The position numbers and the translations under genes are program-made. Of a DNA stretch of 34,778 nucleotides, positions 19,925-29,090 are shown in pieces (positions within the stretch are counted from its first letter, which is position 1; every line of letters begins with the position of its first letter). Under the pieces are notes generated by a model that had not been told where the DNA came from, did not search any database, and saw only the letters and a program-made list of their open reading frames with translations. Source of the stretch: Burkholderiales bacterium (lineage in GTDB: Bacteria > Pseudomonadota > Gammaproteobacteria > Burkholderiales > Casimicrobiaceae); NCBI GenBank assembly GCA_020845855.1, contig JADLEZ010000465.1, positions 1 through 34,778 on the forward strand, given 5' to 3'.

Positions 19925-20000
19925 CCCCTCGCCCGCCCGCCGCTACGCGTCTCGCTCCCTCTCCCCGCGCCGCGGAGAGAGGGTCGGAGTGAGGGGGTGC
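19925..20000. repeat. REP-like palindrome overlapping the 3' end of the ABC ATPase gene
   Basis: cccctcgcccgc...ctccctctccccgcgccgcggagagagggtcggagtgagggg; same style as 2277-2341. Confidence 0.75.
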
Positions 20001-20821
20001 AACACGCCGCGCGCGAGAAAGATTGACGTGATCTCCTCGGCGGCCGCGGTGAACACCGGCGAGCGCCGCGCTTCCAGCCCGCGCGGGCGCGGCAGAGCGA
20101 TCTCCAGCACCCGCTCGATGCGTCCGGGGCGCGGCGACATCACCACCACCCGGTCGGCGAGCAGCACCGCCTCGTCGATCGAATGGGTGATGAACAGCAC
20201 CGTCTTGCGCGTGGCGAGCCACAACGCCTCGAGGTCGAGGCGCATCTGCTCGCGGGTGAGGGCATCGAGCGCGCCGAACGGCTCGTCCATCAGCAAGAGC
20301 GGCGCGTCGTGGATCAGCGCGCGCGCGATTGCCACCCGCTGGCGCATGCCGCCGGACAGCTCGTGCGGATAGCGGTCGGCGAATTCGGCGAGCCCGACCT
20401 GCGCCAGCAGCTCCTGCGCGCGCCCGCGATACTTGCGCGGGTCCATGCCGCGCAGTTCGACCTGCACCAGCACGTTGGCGAGCGCCGTGCGCCAGTCGAG
20501 CAGCACCGGCTGTTGGAACACGATGCCGAGGTTGGTCTGCGGCCGGTCGACCACCCGGCCGTCCACACGCACCTCGCCGCCGGTCGGCAGGTGCAGCCCG
20601 GCGACGAGGCGCAGGAGCGTGCTCTTGCCGCAGCCCGAGGGGCCCACGATCGCGAGGAACTCTCCCGCGCGGATCGCAAGGTCGATGTGCTCGAGCGCGT
20701 GCGTCTCGCGCCCGTCGCGGCGGTACGTCTTGTTGACGTTGGCGATCTCGACGTAGGCGCGCGCCGCGCGGCCGTCCCCCGCGAGCGGCAGCGCGTTCCT
20801 GTCGGTCGCGACGAGCGGCAC
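19943..20821 (-). CDS. ABC transporter ATP-binding protein (nitrate/sulfonate/taurine type)
   Basis: [52 protein letters not shown]; start uncertain (GTG at 20821 assumed). Confidence 0.88.
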   Translation of the reverse strand: MPLVATDRNALPLAGDGRAARAYVEIANVNKTYRRDGRETHALEHIDLAIRAGEFLAIVGPSGCGKSTLLRLVAGLHLPTGGEVRVDGRVVDRPQTNLGIVFQQPVLLDWRTALANVLVQVELRGMDPRKYRGRAQELLAQVGLAEFADRYPHELSGGMRQRVAIARALIHDAPLLLMDEPFGALDALTREQMRLDLEALWLATRKTVLFITHSIDEAVLLADRVVVMSPRPGRIERVLEIALPRPRGLEARRSPVFTAAAEEITSIFLARGVLHPLTPTLSPRRGERERDA

Positions 20822-20829
20822 CTGGGTGC

Positions 20830-21798
20830 TTACTTCGGCAGAAATTCGTTCGTATGGAACGCGGTCCAGGGCTTGTCGGTGGTCAGATCGCGGTAGTTCT
20901 TGAGGATCGCGAGCGTCTGGTCCCAGTCGGCTTGCGCACCCCAGCCGATCCGCCCCTTCGAGTTCTTCGAATCGAGGAGCTCGATATCCACCATGAGCTG
21001 ATCGAGTGTCGATTGACGGTTCAAGTCCGGCTTGGCCTTCATCGCGGCGTCGACCGCGGCGCCGGGATTCTTCTTCGCCTCCTCCCACGACTTTTGCGTG
21101 GCCCGCACGAAGCGGCGCACGAGGTCGGGATTCTTCTTGATGGTGTCGCCGGTGGTGAGGATGGTCATGCCGACGGTGTTGGCGCCCCAGTCCGCATACT
21201 TCATCGCCACCGGATTGCCGCCCTTGTACTTGATCAGGAAGTACTGGTCGTCGGCGCCGCCCAGCAGCGCGTCTGCCTTCTTCTCGAGCACGGTGACCAC
21301 CTTGGCGGCCGGGTCGACCTGGATCATGCCGATCTTGGCGCAGTCGACCTTGTTGGCCTTGCACACCGCCTGCAGGAGCTGGCCGAGCGGATCGCCGGGC
21401 GTGACCGCGACTTTCTTGCCTTCGAGGTCCTTCGGCGTCTTGATGTTCGCTTCGGCGAGCGAGACCACCGAGTAGCCGGTGGTGTTCAAGAGCGACATCA
21501 CGCTCTTGACGTCCGCGCCCTTGGTCGCGGTGAGGATCACCGAGGTGGAGTCGGCGAGGCCGAAGGTGTCGGAGCCGGCCGCGACCACCTGCACCGTGTT
21601 GGCGGAGCCGCGGCCCTCGTTGATGGTGAGGTCGATGCCTTCCGCGGCGTAGAAGCCGCGATCCTTGCCGTAGTAGAACGGCACGTGCAGGCCGCCTAAG
21701 TACCAGTTCAGGCGCAGCGAAACCTTGTCCTGCGCGTAGGCGAGTGGCGTGAGCGTGAGCGCGGCAAGGGCAAGCGCCGCGATGCGGACGAGCTTCAT
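20830..21798 (-). CDS. ABC transporter substrate-binding protein (NMT1/SsuA-like)
   Basis: Signal peptide MKLVRIAALALAALTLTPLAYA; VSLRLNWYLGGLHVPFYYGKDRGFYAAEGIDLTINEGRGSANTVQ. Confidence 0.88.
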   Translation of the reverse strand: MKLVRIAALALAALTLTPLAYAQDKVSLRLNWYLGGLHVPFYYGKDRGFYAAEGIDLTINEGRGSANTVQVVAAGSDTFGLADSTSVILTATKGADVKSVMSLLNTTGYSVVSLAEANIKTPKDLEGKKVAVTPGDPLGQLLQAVCKANKVDCAKIGMIQVDPAAKVVTVLEKKADALLGGADDQYFLIKYKGGNPVAMKYADWGANTVGMTILTTGDTIKKNPDLVRRFVRATQKSWEEAKKNPGAAVDAAMKAKPDLNRQSTLDQLMVDIELLDSKNSKGRIGWGAQADWDQTLAILKNYRDLTTDKPWTAFHTNEFLPK

Positions 21799-21818
21799 GA
21801 TCCCTCCTTGGTTTCCGG

Positions 21819-22607
21819 TTACATCGTGGCGTCTTTGGCGGTGGCCTGCTGCGACACATGCCACGGTATCGCGAGCCGCTCCACGATCTCCACCGCGTAA
21901 TACACGACGAGCCCGATCAGCGACAGGATCACGATCGTGGCGAACACCATGGGCGTGTCGAGCTGGCCGTTGTACTGCAACAGAAGATAACCCAGGCCGC
22001 GGTCGGACGCCACGAACTCGGCGACCACGGCGGCGGTCGCGGCGAGCGCGGCGCCCACCTTGAGTCCGGTGAAGATGTGCGGCAGCGCCTGCGGCAGCCG
22101 GATCGTGAGGAACATCGACAGCCCGCTTGCTCCCGTCGTGCGCGCGAAATCCATGATGTCGGCGTTGGCGCTCTTGAAGCCGGCGATGCTCGACACCACG
22201 ATCGGGAAGAACGACAGCAGGAACACGAGCAAGAGCTTCGGCATGAAGCCGAAGCCGAACCAGATGATGAACAGCGGCGCGATCGCGATCTTGGGGACGA
22301 TCTGCAGGAACACGATCACGGGATAGACCGCCTGCTCCATGAAGCGCGAGTACGCGACCGCGAGCGCGAGCGGGATGCTCACCACCACCGCGAGCGCGTA
22401 GCCCGCGAGGATCTCCTGGGTCGTGACCCATGCGCCGCCGGCGACGATTTGGTGGCGCTTCCAGAACTCGACCCAGATCTTGGAAGGCGCCGGCAGCAGG
22501 TACTCCTTGATGCCGGTGGTGCGTACGGCGACCTCCCAGACGACGAACAGCAGCACGAAGATGAGGAACGCGCCGCCGCGGGTCCGCAGCCACTGGAGCA
22601 GGTTCAC
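21819..22607 (-). CDS. ABC transporter permease (nitrate/sulfonate/taurine type)
   Basis: Multiple TM segments, FARTTGASGLSMFLTIRLPQALPHIFTGLKVGAALAATAAVVAEFVASDRGLGYLL; GTG start overlaps the cupin stop. Confidence 0.88.
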   Translation of the reverse strand: MNLLQWLRTRGGAFLIFVLLFVVWEVAVRTTGIKEYLLPAPSKIWVEFWKRHQIVAGGAWVTTQEILAGYALAVVVSIPLALAVAYSRFMEQAVYPVIVFLQIVPKIAIAPLFIIWFGFGFMPKLLLVFLLSFFPIVVSSIAGFKSANADIMDFARTTGASGLSMFLTIRLPQALPHIFTGLKVGAALAATAAVVAEFVASDRGLGYLLLQYNGQLDTPMVFATIVILSLIGLVVYYAVEIVERLAIPWHVSQQATAKDATM

Positions 22608-23050
22608 TTCCACGGCTCCGGCGGCAGGGCGAGGTCGAAGGTTCCGTACTCCGCCGGCTCGTTGATCTCGATCACCTCGAGGTCGTCGGAGCGTGCGACG
22701 ACGTTGTGCGCAACACCCGCGGGCTGCGACAGGCCGTCGCCCGCGCGCAGCGTGACGTCGCCTGCAACACCGGCGAAGCGGAACGTGAGCCAGCCGGCAA
22801 GCACGAACACGTAGTGCGCGGTCATGTCGTGCCAGTGCCAGCCGGTGGGCGCGGCGAGCGGCTTGATCGCGCGGATGTGCTTGGCGCCGAGGCGCCCGCC
22901 CGTGGCCGCGGCGAGCCCCAGGTCGCGGTACTCCGAGTCCGCCCGCAGCCCTTCGCGGTTCCACACCGCGTCCGCCGCGCCCGTACGCGCGAATGCGCTC
23001 AGCGACTGCGCGAGCGCGCGCGGTCCGTCGTAGCGTGGCAGGGAGGACAT
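22604..23050 (-). CDS. cupin-domain protein
   Basis: PTGWHWHDMTAHYVFVLAGWLTFRF...LRAGDGLSQPAGVAHNVVARSDDLEVIEI. Confidence 0.8.
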   Translation of the reverse strand: MSSLPRYDGPRALAQSLSAFARTGAADAVWNREGLRADSEYRDLGLAAATGGRLGAKHIRAIKPLAAPTGWHWHDMTAHYVFVLAGWLTFRFAGVAGDVTLRAGDGLSQPAGVAHNVVARSDDLEVIEINEPAEYGTFDLALPPEPWK

Positions 23051-23068
23051 CGGGGTCGAGAGGCGAGC

Positions 23069-23226
23069 GAGTATGGGGTCAGCGAGTATGGGGTCAGAGT
23101 CGAATCTCGTTTCGAGTATGGGGTCAGAGTCGAATCTCGTTTCGAGTATGGGGTCAGAGTCGAATCTCGTGGCGACGATGGTACCTCGCGTCGTGCGGCA
23201 GGAAATTCGACTCTGACCCCATACTC
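23069..23226. repeat. array of 30-bp direct repeats plus inverted copy (REP/BIME-like)
   Basis: gagtatggggtcagagtcgaatctcgtttc at 23084-23113 and 23114-23143, variant 23144-23173, partial at 23069; inverted ATTCGACTCTGACCCCATACTC at 23205-23226. Confidence 0.95.
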
Positions 23227-23860
23227 AGTACTCCACCGGAATCGGGTCCAGCGACCGCCACAAGTACCAGGTCGCGACACTGCGGTACGGCGCCCAGCGC
23301 GCACCGAACTCGCGCAGCGCCGTGGGCGCGAGGCGCTCCCCGTCGTGATAGTGTTCCGCCACCGCCTTCTGCAGGCCGATGTCGTCCACCGGCAGCACGT
23401 CGGGCCGCAACTCGTGGAAGATGAGGAACATCTCGGCGGTCCAGCGACCGATGCCCTTGACGTCCGTCAGGCGTGCGATCAGCGACTCGTCGTCGAGCGC
23501 GGGCCACTGTCGCGGATCGAGCCGCCCGGACGTGAAGTGCCGCGCGAGGTCGCGCAGGTACGCGGCCTTGCGCTCCGACAACCCCACCCGGCGCAGCGTG
23601 GCCATGCGCGTACGGCCGACGCGACCGGGGTCGAGCGCGACCGGCTCGCCGCGGGCGCCGGTGGCGCTCGCAAATCGCTCCCAGATCGACTGCGCGGCCT
23701 TCACCGAGATCTGCTGCCCGACGATGGCGCGCGCGAGCACCGTGAACGGCTCGCCGCGGCGTGCGAGGTGGACGTCGGGATGGCGCGCGATGAGACGGGC
23801 GAGCACGCGGTCGCCGGCGGCGAGCGCACGCGCGGCGTCATCCCAGTACCGGGGCTTCAT
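23225..23860 (-). CDS. DNA-3-methyladenine glycosylase II-like (AlkA/HhH-GPD)
   Basis: VLARAIVGQQISVKAAQSIWERF, LTDVKGIGRWTAEMFLIFHELRPDVLPVDDIGLQKAV. Confidence 0.9.
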   Translation of the reverse strand: MKPRYWDDAARALAAGDRVLARLIARHPDVHLARRGEPFTVLARAIVGQQISVKAAQSIWERFASATGARGEPVALDPGRVGRTRMATLRRVGLSERKAAYLRDLARHFTSGRLDPRQWPALDDESLIARLTDVKGIGRWTAEMFLIFHELRPDVLPVDDIGLQKAVAEHYHDGERLAPTALREFGARWAPYRSVATWYLWRSLDPIPVEY

Positions 23861-24414
23861 GCGGCGGAGCGCTCCCGCTTGCGTCTCTGCCACGCGCGCA
23901 CGACGTGGCAGCGCCAGCCGATGCGCACCGCGGACCACCCGACGGCGGCGAGCGTCACGGCGAGAAGAACGAGCCCCACCGCCAGCGGCTTGCCGAGGCT
24001 CGCCATCCACTGCCAGAGCGCCGGGAACCAATCGGCGATCCCGGCCGACGCGGGCAGCGACCAGCCCGCGCTCGCCGGCGCGCCGGGAAAGAACAGGCGT
24101 CCGTACTCGTAGGCCACGACGTACAGGGGAACGATCGTGAACGGATTGGTGTAGAAGGTGGTGACGATCGCGAGCGGCACGTTGGCCCGGACGAGCAGGC
24201 AGCCGCCGAGCGCGAAGAGCGCCTGCACCGGTCCCGGAATCATGCCGCAGAACAGCCCCACCGCGACCGCCCGCGACACGGACCGGCGGTTCATGTGCCA
24301 CAGATCGGGGTCGGCGAGTGCGGGCAGGTAACGGCGCACGAACGGGTGCGACGTGACCTGGTCGATGACCGGCGAGAACCGCGCGGTCAAGCGCTGGAGC
24401 CAGCGGCGTAGCAT
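23857..24414 (-). CDS. DUF2062-domain membrane protein
   Basis: RRSVSRAVAVGLFCGMIPGPVQALFALGGCLLVRANVPLAIVTTFYTNPFTIVPLYVVAYEYG. Confidence 0.85.
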   Translation of the reverse strand: MLRRWLQRLTARFSPVIDQVTSHPFVRRYLPALADPDLWHMNRRSVSRAVAVGLFCGMIPGPVQALFALGGCLLVRANVPLAIVTTFYTNPFTIVPLYVVAYEYGRLFFPGAPASAGWSLPASAGIADWFPALWQWMASLGKPLAVGLVLLAVTLAAVGWSAVRIGWRCHVVRAWQRRKRERSAA

Positions 24415-24495
24415 GGAAGTGCCTGAAAATGCTACCCTAACAGGATTTTGCTGGTGGGTTCGCGCTTCGATGCGCCTGGGGGGATAAAGGCCGGT

Positions 24496-26310
24496 ATGAA
24501 CGGCAGTATTTCGAGTGCCGGCCGCGCCTTGCGCTGCGCGGCCCTGGTCCTTGCCGCGCTCGCCGCCGGCGCGAGCTTCGCCGCGGCCGACCCCTCCAAG
24601 GTCCTGCGCCTGACCTTCGAGGTGGCGGAGTCCGGCTTCGACCCGGTGCGTGTGTCCGACAACTACTCGGCGACCGTCAACGAAGCGATCTTCGAGCGGC
24701 TTCTCACCTACGACTACCTCGCGCGGCCGGCGAAGCTCGTGCCCATGGTGGCCGACGCGATGCCGGAAGTCACCGACGACGGGCGCACGTACACCTTCAA
24801 GCTCCGGAAGGGGATCTACTTCACCCCCGATCCCGCGTTCAAGGGGGCGAAGCGCGAGCTCGTCGCGCGGGATTTCGTGTACTCGTTCATGCGGTTTTTC
24901 GATCCCGCCAATCGCGCGCCGTACGCATTCATGCTGGAAGGGCGGATCAAGGGGCTCGACGAGTTGGCTGCCGCGGCGAAGAAGACCGGCCGGTTCGATT
25001 ACGACGCGAAGCTTCCCGACCTCGTCGCCGTCGACCGCCATACGCTGCGCATCACGCTCGCCCGCGCCGACAACACCTTCCCGTTCGTCGTCGCCCACAC
25101 GTCGTTCGGCGCGGTCGCGCGCGAGGTGATCGAGGCGTACCCCGGCGAGACCGACGCCCACCCGGTCGGCACCGGCGCGTACAAGCTCGCGGAGTGGAAG
25201 CGCGCGTCGCGCATCGTGCTCACCGCCAATCCGGACTATCGCGGCTTCACCTGGACCTTCGCCGGCACACCGGGCGACACGCGTGACGCGGCGCTGATCG
25301 AGGCGATGAAGGGCAAGGCGATGCCGCGCATCGGCCGCGTCGAGATCTCGGTGATCGAGGAGTTCCAGACGCAGTGGCTCGCGTTCCGCAACAAGCAAGC
25401 CGACCTCCTCAACCTGCCGTCGGCCTTCCGCACGGAAGCGTTCGACGCCGACGACCGGCTCGTGCCCGCGCTCGTCAACGAGAAGGTCTCGGTGTACTCG
25501 TTCATCGCCCCCGAGATCGTGTACGCGTACTTCAACTTCCGCGATCCCGTGGTCGGCGGCTTTGCGAGGGAGAAGGTCGCGTTGCGGCGCGCGATGATCC
25601 TCGCCTACCGCATCGACGACGACATCGACGTCATCCGGCGCAGGATGGCGGTGCGGGCGCAGATGCCCGTGCCGGCGGGCGTGGTCGGCCACGACCCTTC
25701 CTACCGAACGCTCAACCAGTACGACCCCGATCTCGCCAATCGCCTGCTCGACCGTTTCGGCTACCAGAAGGGAGCGGACGGCTACCGGCGCCTGCCCGAC
25801 GGCAAGCCGCTCGTCATCCGCTTCGCCACCCAGGGGACGGTGGTCGACCGCGAGCACAACGAGTTGTGGAAGAAGTCGCTGGATGCGATCGGCATCCGGG
25901 TGGAGTTCGCCGTGGCGCCGTTCGCGGACAACCTGAAGGCGGCAAAGGCCTGCAAGGCCATGGTGTGGGAGTCGGCGTGGGGCGCCGACTATCCGGACGG
26001 CGACAACTTCATGCAGCTCCTGTACGGGCCCAATACCGGGCAGAGCAACAACGGCTGCTACGAGTCGAAGGCGTTCGACGCGTTCTACGAGAAGGCGCGC
26101 GCGCTTCCCGATTCGCCCGAGCGCAACCGGCTGTTCCTGGAAATGTCGCGGCAAATGGAGGTCGACGGCGCCTGGAGCCTGCACCTGTCCCGCGAGCGCC
26201 GGTGGCTGATCCGGCCGTGGGTCAGGGGCTTCAAGCGCCACCCCATCTTGCACGCCGAGTGGCAGTATATGGATATGGAGCCGGCCAGCGGTGCGGCCGA
26301 GACCCGATGA
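24496..26310 (+). CDS. ABC transporter substrate-binding protein, family 5 (peptide type), copy 1
   Basis: Signal peptide; TYTFKLRKGIYFTPDPAFKG, HPVGTGAYKLAEWKRASRIVLTANPDYRG, WGADYPDGDNFMQLLYGPNTGQSNNGCYE. Confidence 0.9.
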   Translation: MNGSISSAGRALRCAALVLAALAAGASFAAADPSKVLRLTFEVAESGFDPVRVSDNYSATVNEAIFERLLTYDYLARPAKLVPMVADAMPEVTDDGRTYTFKLRKGIYFTPDPAFKGAKRELVARDFVYSFMRFFDPANRAPYAFMLEGRIKGLDELAAAAKKTGRFDYDAKLPDLVAVDRHTLRITLARADNTFPFVVAHTSFGAVAREVIEAYPGETDAHPVGTGAYKLAEWKRASRIVLTANPDYRGFTWTFAGTPGDTRDAALIEAMKGKAMPRIGRVEISVIEEFQTQWLAFRNKQADLLNLPSAFRTEAFDADDRLVPALVNEKVSVYSFIAPEIVYAYFNFRDPVVGGFAREKVALRRAMILAYRIDDDIDVIRRRMAVRAQMPVPAGVVGHDPSYRTLNQYDPDLANRLLDRFGYQKGADGYRRLPDGKPLVIRFATQGTVVDREHNELWKKSLDAIGIRVEFAVAPFADNLKAAKACKAMVWESAWGADYPDGDNFMQLLYGPNTGQSNNGCYESKAFDAFYEKARALPDSPERNRLFLEMSRQMEVDGAWSLHLSRERRWLIRPWVRGFKRHPILHAEWQYMDMEPASGAAETR

Positions 26311-28085
26311 TGGCCATGACCCGTATCCTCTGCGTGCTCCTCGCGTGTTGCCTCGCGGGCGCTGCCCACGCCGCCGATCCGCGCAAGGTCATCCGCGACG
26401 TGTTTCCGGTGGCCGAGACCGGCTTCGACCCCGCCGCCGTGCACGACCTGTACTCGGCGGGCATCGTGCGCGGCATCTTCGAGACGCTGTACACCTACGA
26501 CTACCTCGCGCGGCCCGCGAAGATCGTGCCGGGTGTCGCCGACGGCATGCCGCAGGTCACCGGCGACGGCAAGGTTTACACGATCAAGCTCGCCAAGGGC
26601 ATCCACTTCCAACCCGATGCGGCGTTCGGCGGCAAGAAGCGCGAGCTCACCGCCGAGGACGTCGTGTACTCGTACAAGCGCCTCGCTGATCCAAAGCTGC
26701 GCTCCCCGTACTCGTTCCTGGTCGAGGGCAAGTTCATCGGGCTCGACGAAGAGACGGCGGCCGCGAAGAAGTCGGGCAAGTTCGACTACGACAAGAAGAT
26801 CGCCGGGCTCGAAGCGGTCGACCGCTATACGCTGCGCTTTCGCCTGAAGGACACCGACTACAACCTGCCGTACGTGATGGCGCACGAGTCGCTCGCGGTC
26901 GTGGCGCGCGAAGTGGTGCAGAAGTACGGCGAGTCCGACGGGCGCGTGATGAGCAACCCGGTGGGCACCGGTCCGTACAAGCTCGCGCAGTGGGTGCGCA
27001 GCAGCAAGATCGTGCTCGAGGCCAATCCCGACTACCGGGGATTCGTATGGAGCTTCGCGCCGAGCCAGCCGGGCGACGACAAGCTGGTCGCGCAGATGAA
27101 GGGCAAGAAGATGCCTCAGGTCGGCCGCGTCGAGATCTCGATCATGGAGGAGGATCAGGCGCGGTGGCTCGCGTTTCAGGGTGGCGAGCTCGACCTCATG
27201 AACATGGAAGGGCCGCTCGCGCCGAACGCGATCCGGCCGGACGGCAAGTTGAAGCCCGAGCTTGCCGCCAAGGGCATCCGCCTCGACCGTTACGTGGAGC
27301 CTGAGATCCGCTACATCTACTGGAACATGCTCGACCCGAAGGTCGGGGGCTTGGCGAAGGAGAAGGTCGCGCTACGCCGCGCGCTCGCGATGAGCTACGA
27401 CGTGAACGAGGAGATCCGCGTGGTGCTCAACGGCCAGGCGGTGGAAGCCGCGTACCCGATTCCGCCCGGCGTGGTCGGCCACGAGCCGAACTGGAAGAGC
27501 ACGATCAAGTACGACCCGGCCGGGGCCAACGCGCTGCTCGACAAGTTCGGCTACAAGCGCGGCGCCGACGGCTGGCGCACGTGGCCGGACGGCACGCCGA
27601 TGCGGATCGTGTACGCGTCGCGGCCGGACACGCAGCATCGCCAGCTCGAGGAGCTCGTCAAGAAGTCGTACGACGCGATCGGCGTGCGCATGGAGCCGCA
27701 GAAGGACAAGTTCCCGGAGCTGTTGAAGCTCGAGAAGCAGTGCAAGCTCCTAAGCCGCGAGGCGGCGTGGATCGCCGACTATCCGGACGGCGACAACTTC
27801 ATGCAGCTCTTCTACGGCCCCAATTCGTACCAGAGCAACAACGCGTGCGTGACCATTCCCGAGTACGACGAGCTATACAAGAAGAGCACGCGACTGCCTC
27901 CGGGACCCGAGCGCGACAAGCTGTACCAGGAGATGACGCGCATCCTGGAGGCGTACGCGCCGCATCGCATGACCGTGAGCCGGTATCGCAACCAACTCGT
28001 CCAGCCGCGCGTCGAGGGCTACCGCAAGCACCCGATCCTCACGTCGACGTGGCAATACATCGACGTGGCGACGGGCAGCAATTAG
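26307..28085 (+). CDS. ABC transporter substrate-binding protein, family 5 (peptide type), copy 2
   Basis: Paralogous to 24496-26310: VYTIKLAKGIHFQPDAAFGG, NPVGTGPYKLAQWVRSSKIVLEANPDYRG, WIADYPDGDNFMQLFYGPNSYQSNNACV; ATGATG overlap with upstream stop. Confidence 0.9.
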   Translation: MMAMTRILCVLLACCLAGAAHAADPRKVIRDVFPVAETGFDPAAVHDLYSAGIVRGIFETLYTYDYLARPAKIVPGVADGMPQVTGDGKVYTIKLAKGIHFQPDAAFGGKKRELTAEDVVYSYKRLADPKLRSPYSFLVEGKFIGLDEETAAAKKSGKFDYDKKIAGLEAVDRYTLRFRLKDTDYNLPYVMAHESLAVVAREVVQKYGESDGRVMSNPVGTGPYKLAQWVRSSKIVLEANPDYRGFVWSFAPSQPGDDKLVAQMKGKKMPQVGRVEISIMEEDQARWLAFQGGELDLMNMEGPLAPNAIRPDGKLKPELAAKGIRLDRYVEPEIRYIYWNMLDPKVGGLAKEKVALRRALAMSYDVNEEIRVVLNGQAVEAAYPIPPGVVGHEPNWKSTIKYDPAGANALLDKFGYKRGADGWRTWPDGTPMRIVYASRPDTQHRQLEELVKKSYDAIGVRMEPQKDKFPELLKLEKQCKLLSREAAWIADYPDGDNFMQLFYGPNSYQSNNACVTIPEYDELYKKSTRLPPGPERDKLYQEMTRILEAYAPHRMTVSRYRNQLVQPRVEGYRKHPILTSTWQYIDVATGSN

Positions 28086-28092
28086 AGTAGAC

Positions 28093-28125
28093 GTGTCATC
28101 CCGAGCAACGCGAGGGATCTGCTGT
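28093..28125. repeat. solitary half element related to the 7376-7400 terminal repeat
   Basis: GTCATCCCGAGCAACGCGAGGGATCTGC resembles GTCATCCTGAGCGAAGCGAAGGATCTGC. Confidence 0.6.
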
Positions 28126-28151
28126 TTTCACCTTCGCGCGGAGAGACCGGT

Positions 28152-29090
28152 ATGTGGGCATATGTAGTGCGCAGGCTCTGGCAGATGATCCCGACCATGC
28201 TCGGGGTCGTGCTGCTGGTGTTCGTCCTGTTCAACCTGTTCGGCGGCGACCCGGCGTACGTGCTCGCCGGCAAGATCAGCAACCCCGAGCAGATCGACAA
28301 CATCCGCCGCCAGTTGGGCGTGGACCAGCCGTACCACGTCCAGCTTCTCATCTTCCTGAAGCAGATCGTGACCGCGGACTTCGGCGCGTCGTGGAGCACT
28401 AACGAGCGCGTGTCGCACATCCTCGCCACCCGGCTCGGGCCGTCGCTTACCGTGCTGGTGCCGCTTTTGTTCCTCGAAACGCTGATCGCCGTGGGCTTGG
28501 CACTCGCGGTGGCGTACGTGCGCGGGTCGCTCACCGACCGGATGGTGATGATCCTGTGCACGGTCGGGCTGTCGATCAGCATCCTCGTGTACATCATCGT
28601 GTTCCAGTACGTGTTCGCGTACAAGCTCGGGTGGTTCCCGGTGCAGGGCTGGGGCGACTCCTTCTGGGAGAATCTCGTGCGGTACGCGTCGCTGCCGATC
28701 ATCATCGCGCTGGTGGTCAGCATCGCGCCCAACCTGCGGCTGTACCGGACCTTCGTGCTGGACGAGATCAACCAGGATTACGTGCGCACCGCGCGTGCCA
28801 AGGGCGTGGGCGAGAACCGCATCATGTGGGTGCACGTGTTGCGCAACGCGTCGATCCCGATCATCACCCACGTGATGGCGGCGCTGCCGGGGTTGCTCAT
28901 CGGCGCGTTCCTGCTCGAGCGCTTCTTCTCGATCCCCGGCATCGGACGTGAAGTCATCCTCGCGGTCGAGCGCTCCGATTTTCCCGTGATCAAGGCGCTG
29001 ACCGTGTACGTCGCGGTGGCGACGATGCTCGTCAACCTGCTGGCCGACCTCATGTACAAGGCGGTCGATCCGCGCGTGCAGCTCAAATGA
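28152..29090 (+). CDS. peptide-type ABC transporter permease (DppB/OppB family)
   Basis: VVRRLWQMIPTMLGVVLLVFVLFNLFGGDPA, RTARAKGVGENRIMWVHVLRNASIPIITH. Confidence 0.92.
   Translation: MWAYVVRRLWQMIPTMLGVVLLVFVLFNLFGGDPAYVLAGKISNPEQIDNIRRQLGVDQPYHVQLLIFLKQIVTADFGASWSTNERVSHILATRLGPSLTVLVPLLFLETLIAVGLALAVAYVRGSLTDRMVMILCTVGLSISILVYIIVFQYVFAYKLGWFPVQGWGDSFWENLVRYASLPIIIALVVSIAPNLRLYRTFVLDEINQDYVRTARAKGVGENRIMWVHVLRNASIPIITHVMAALPGLLIGAFLLERFFSIPGIGREVILAVERSDFPVIKALTVYVAVATMLVNLLADLMYKAVDPRVQLK

Noticed and set aside
23084-23173. Possible CRISPR array (30-bp direct repeats)
   Set aside because: Repeats are immediately adjacent with no unique spacers, no cas genes nearby, and an inverted copy follows; fits REP/BIME-like repeats.
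22999-23304. 101-aa ORF with RDSTLTPYSK peptide repeats
   Set aside because: The peptide is only a translation of the 30-bp DNA repeat; there is no sign of selection on the frame.
23857-26253. 798-aa minus-strand ORF spanning DUF2062 and the first binding-protein gene
   Set aside because: Only the C-terminal DUF2062 part is real; the upstream part is antisense shadow of the binding-protein gene.
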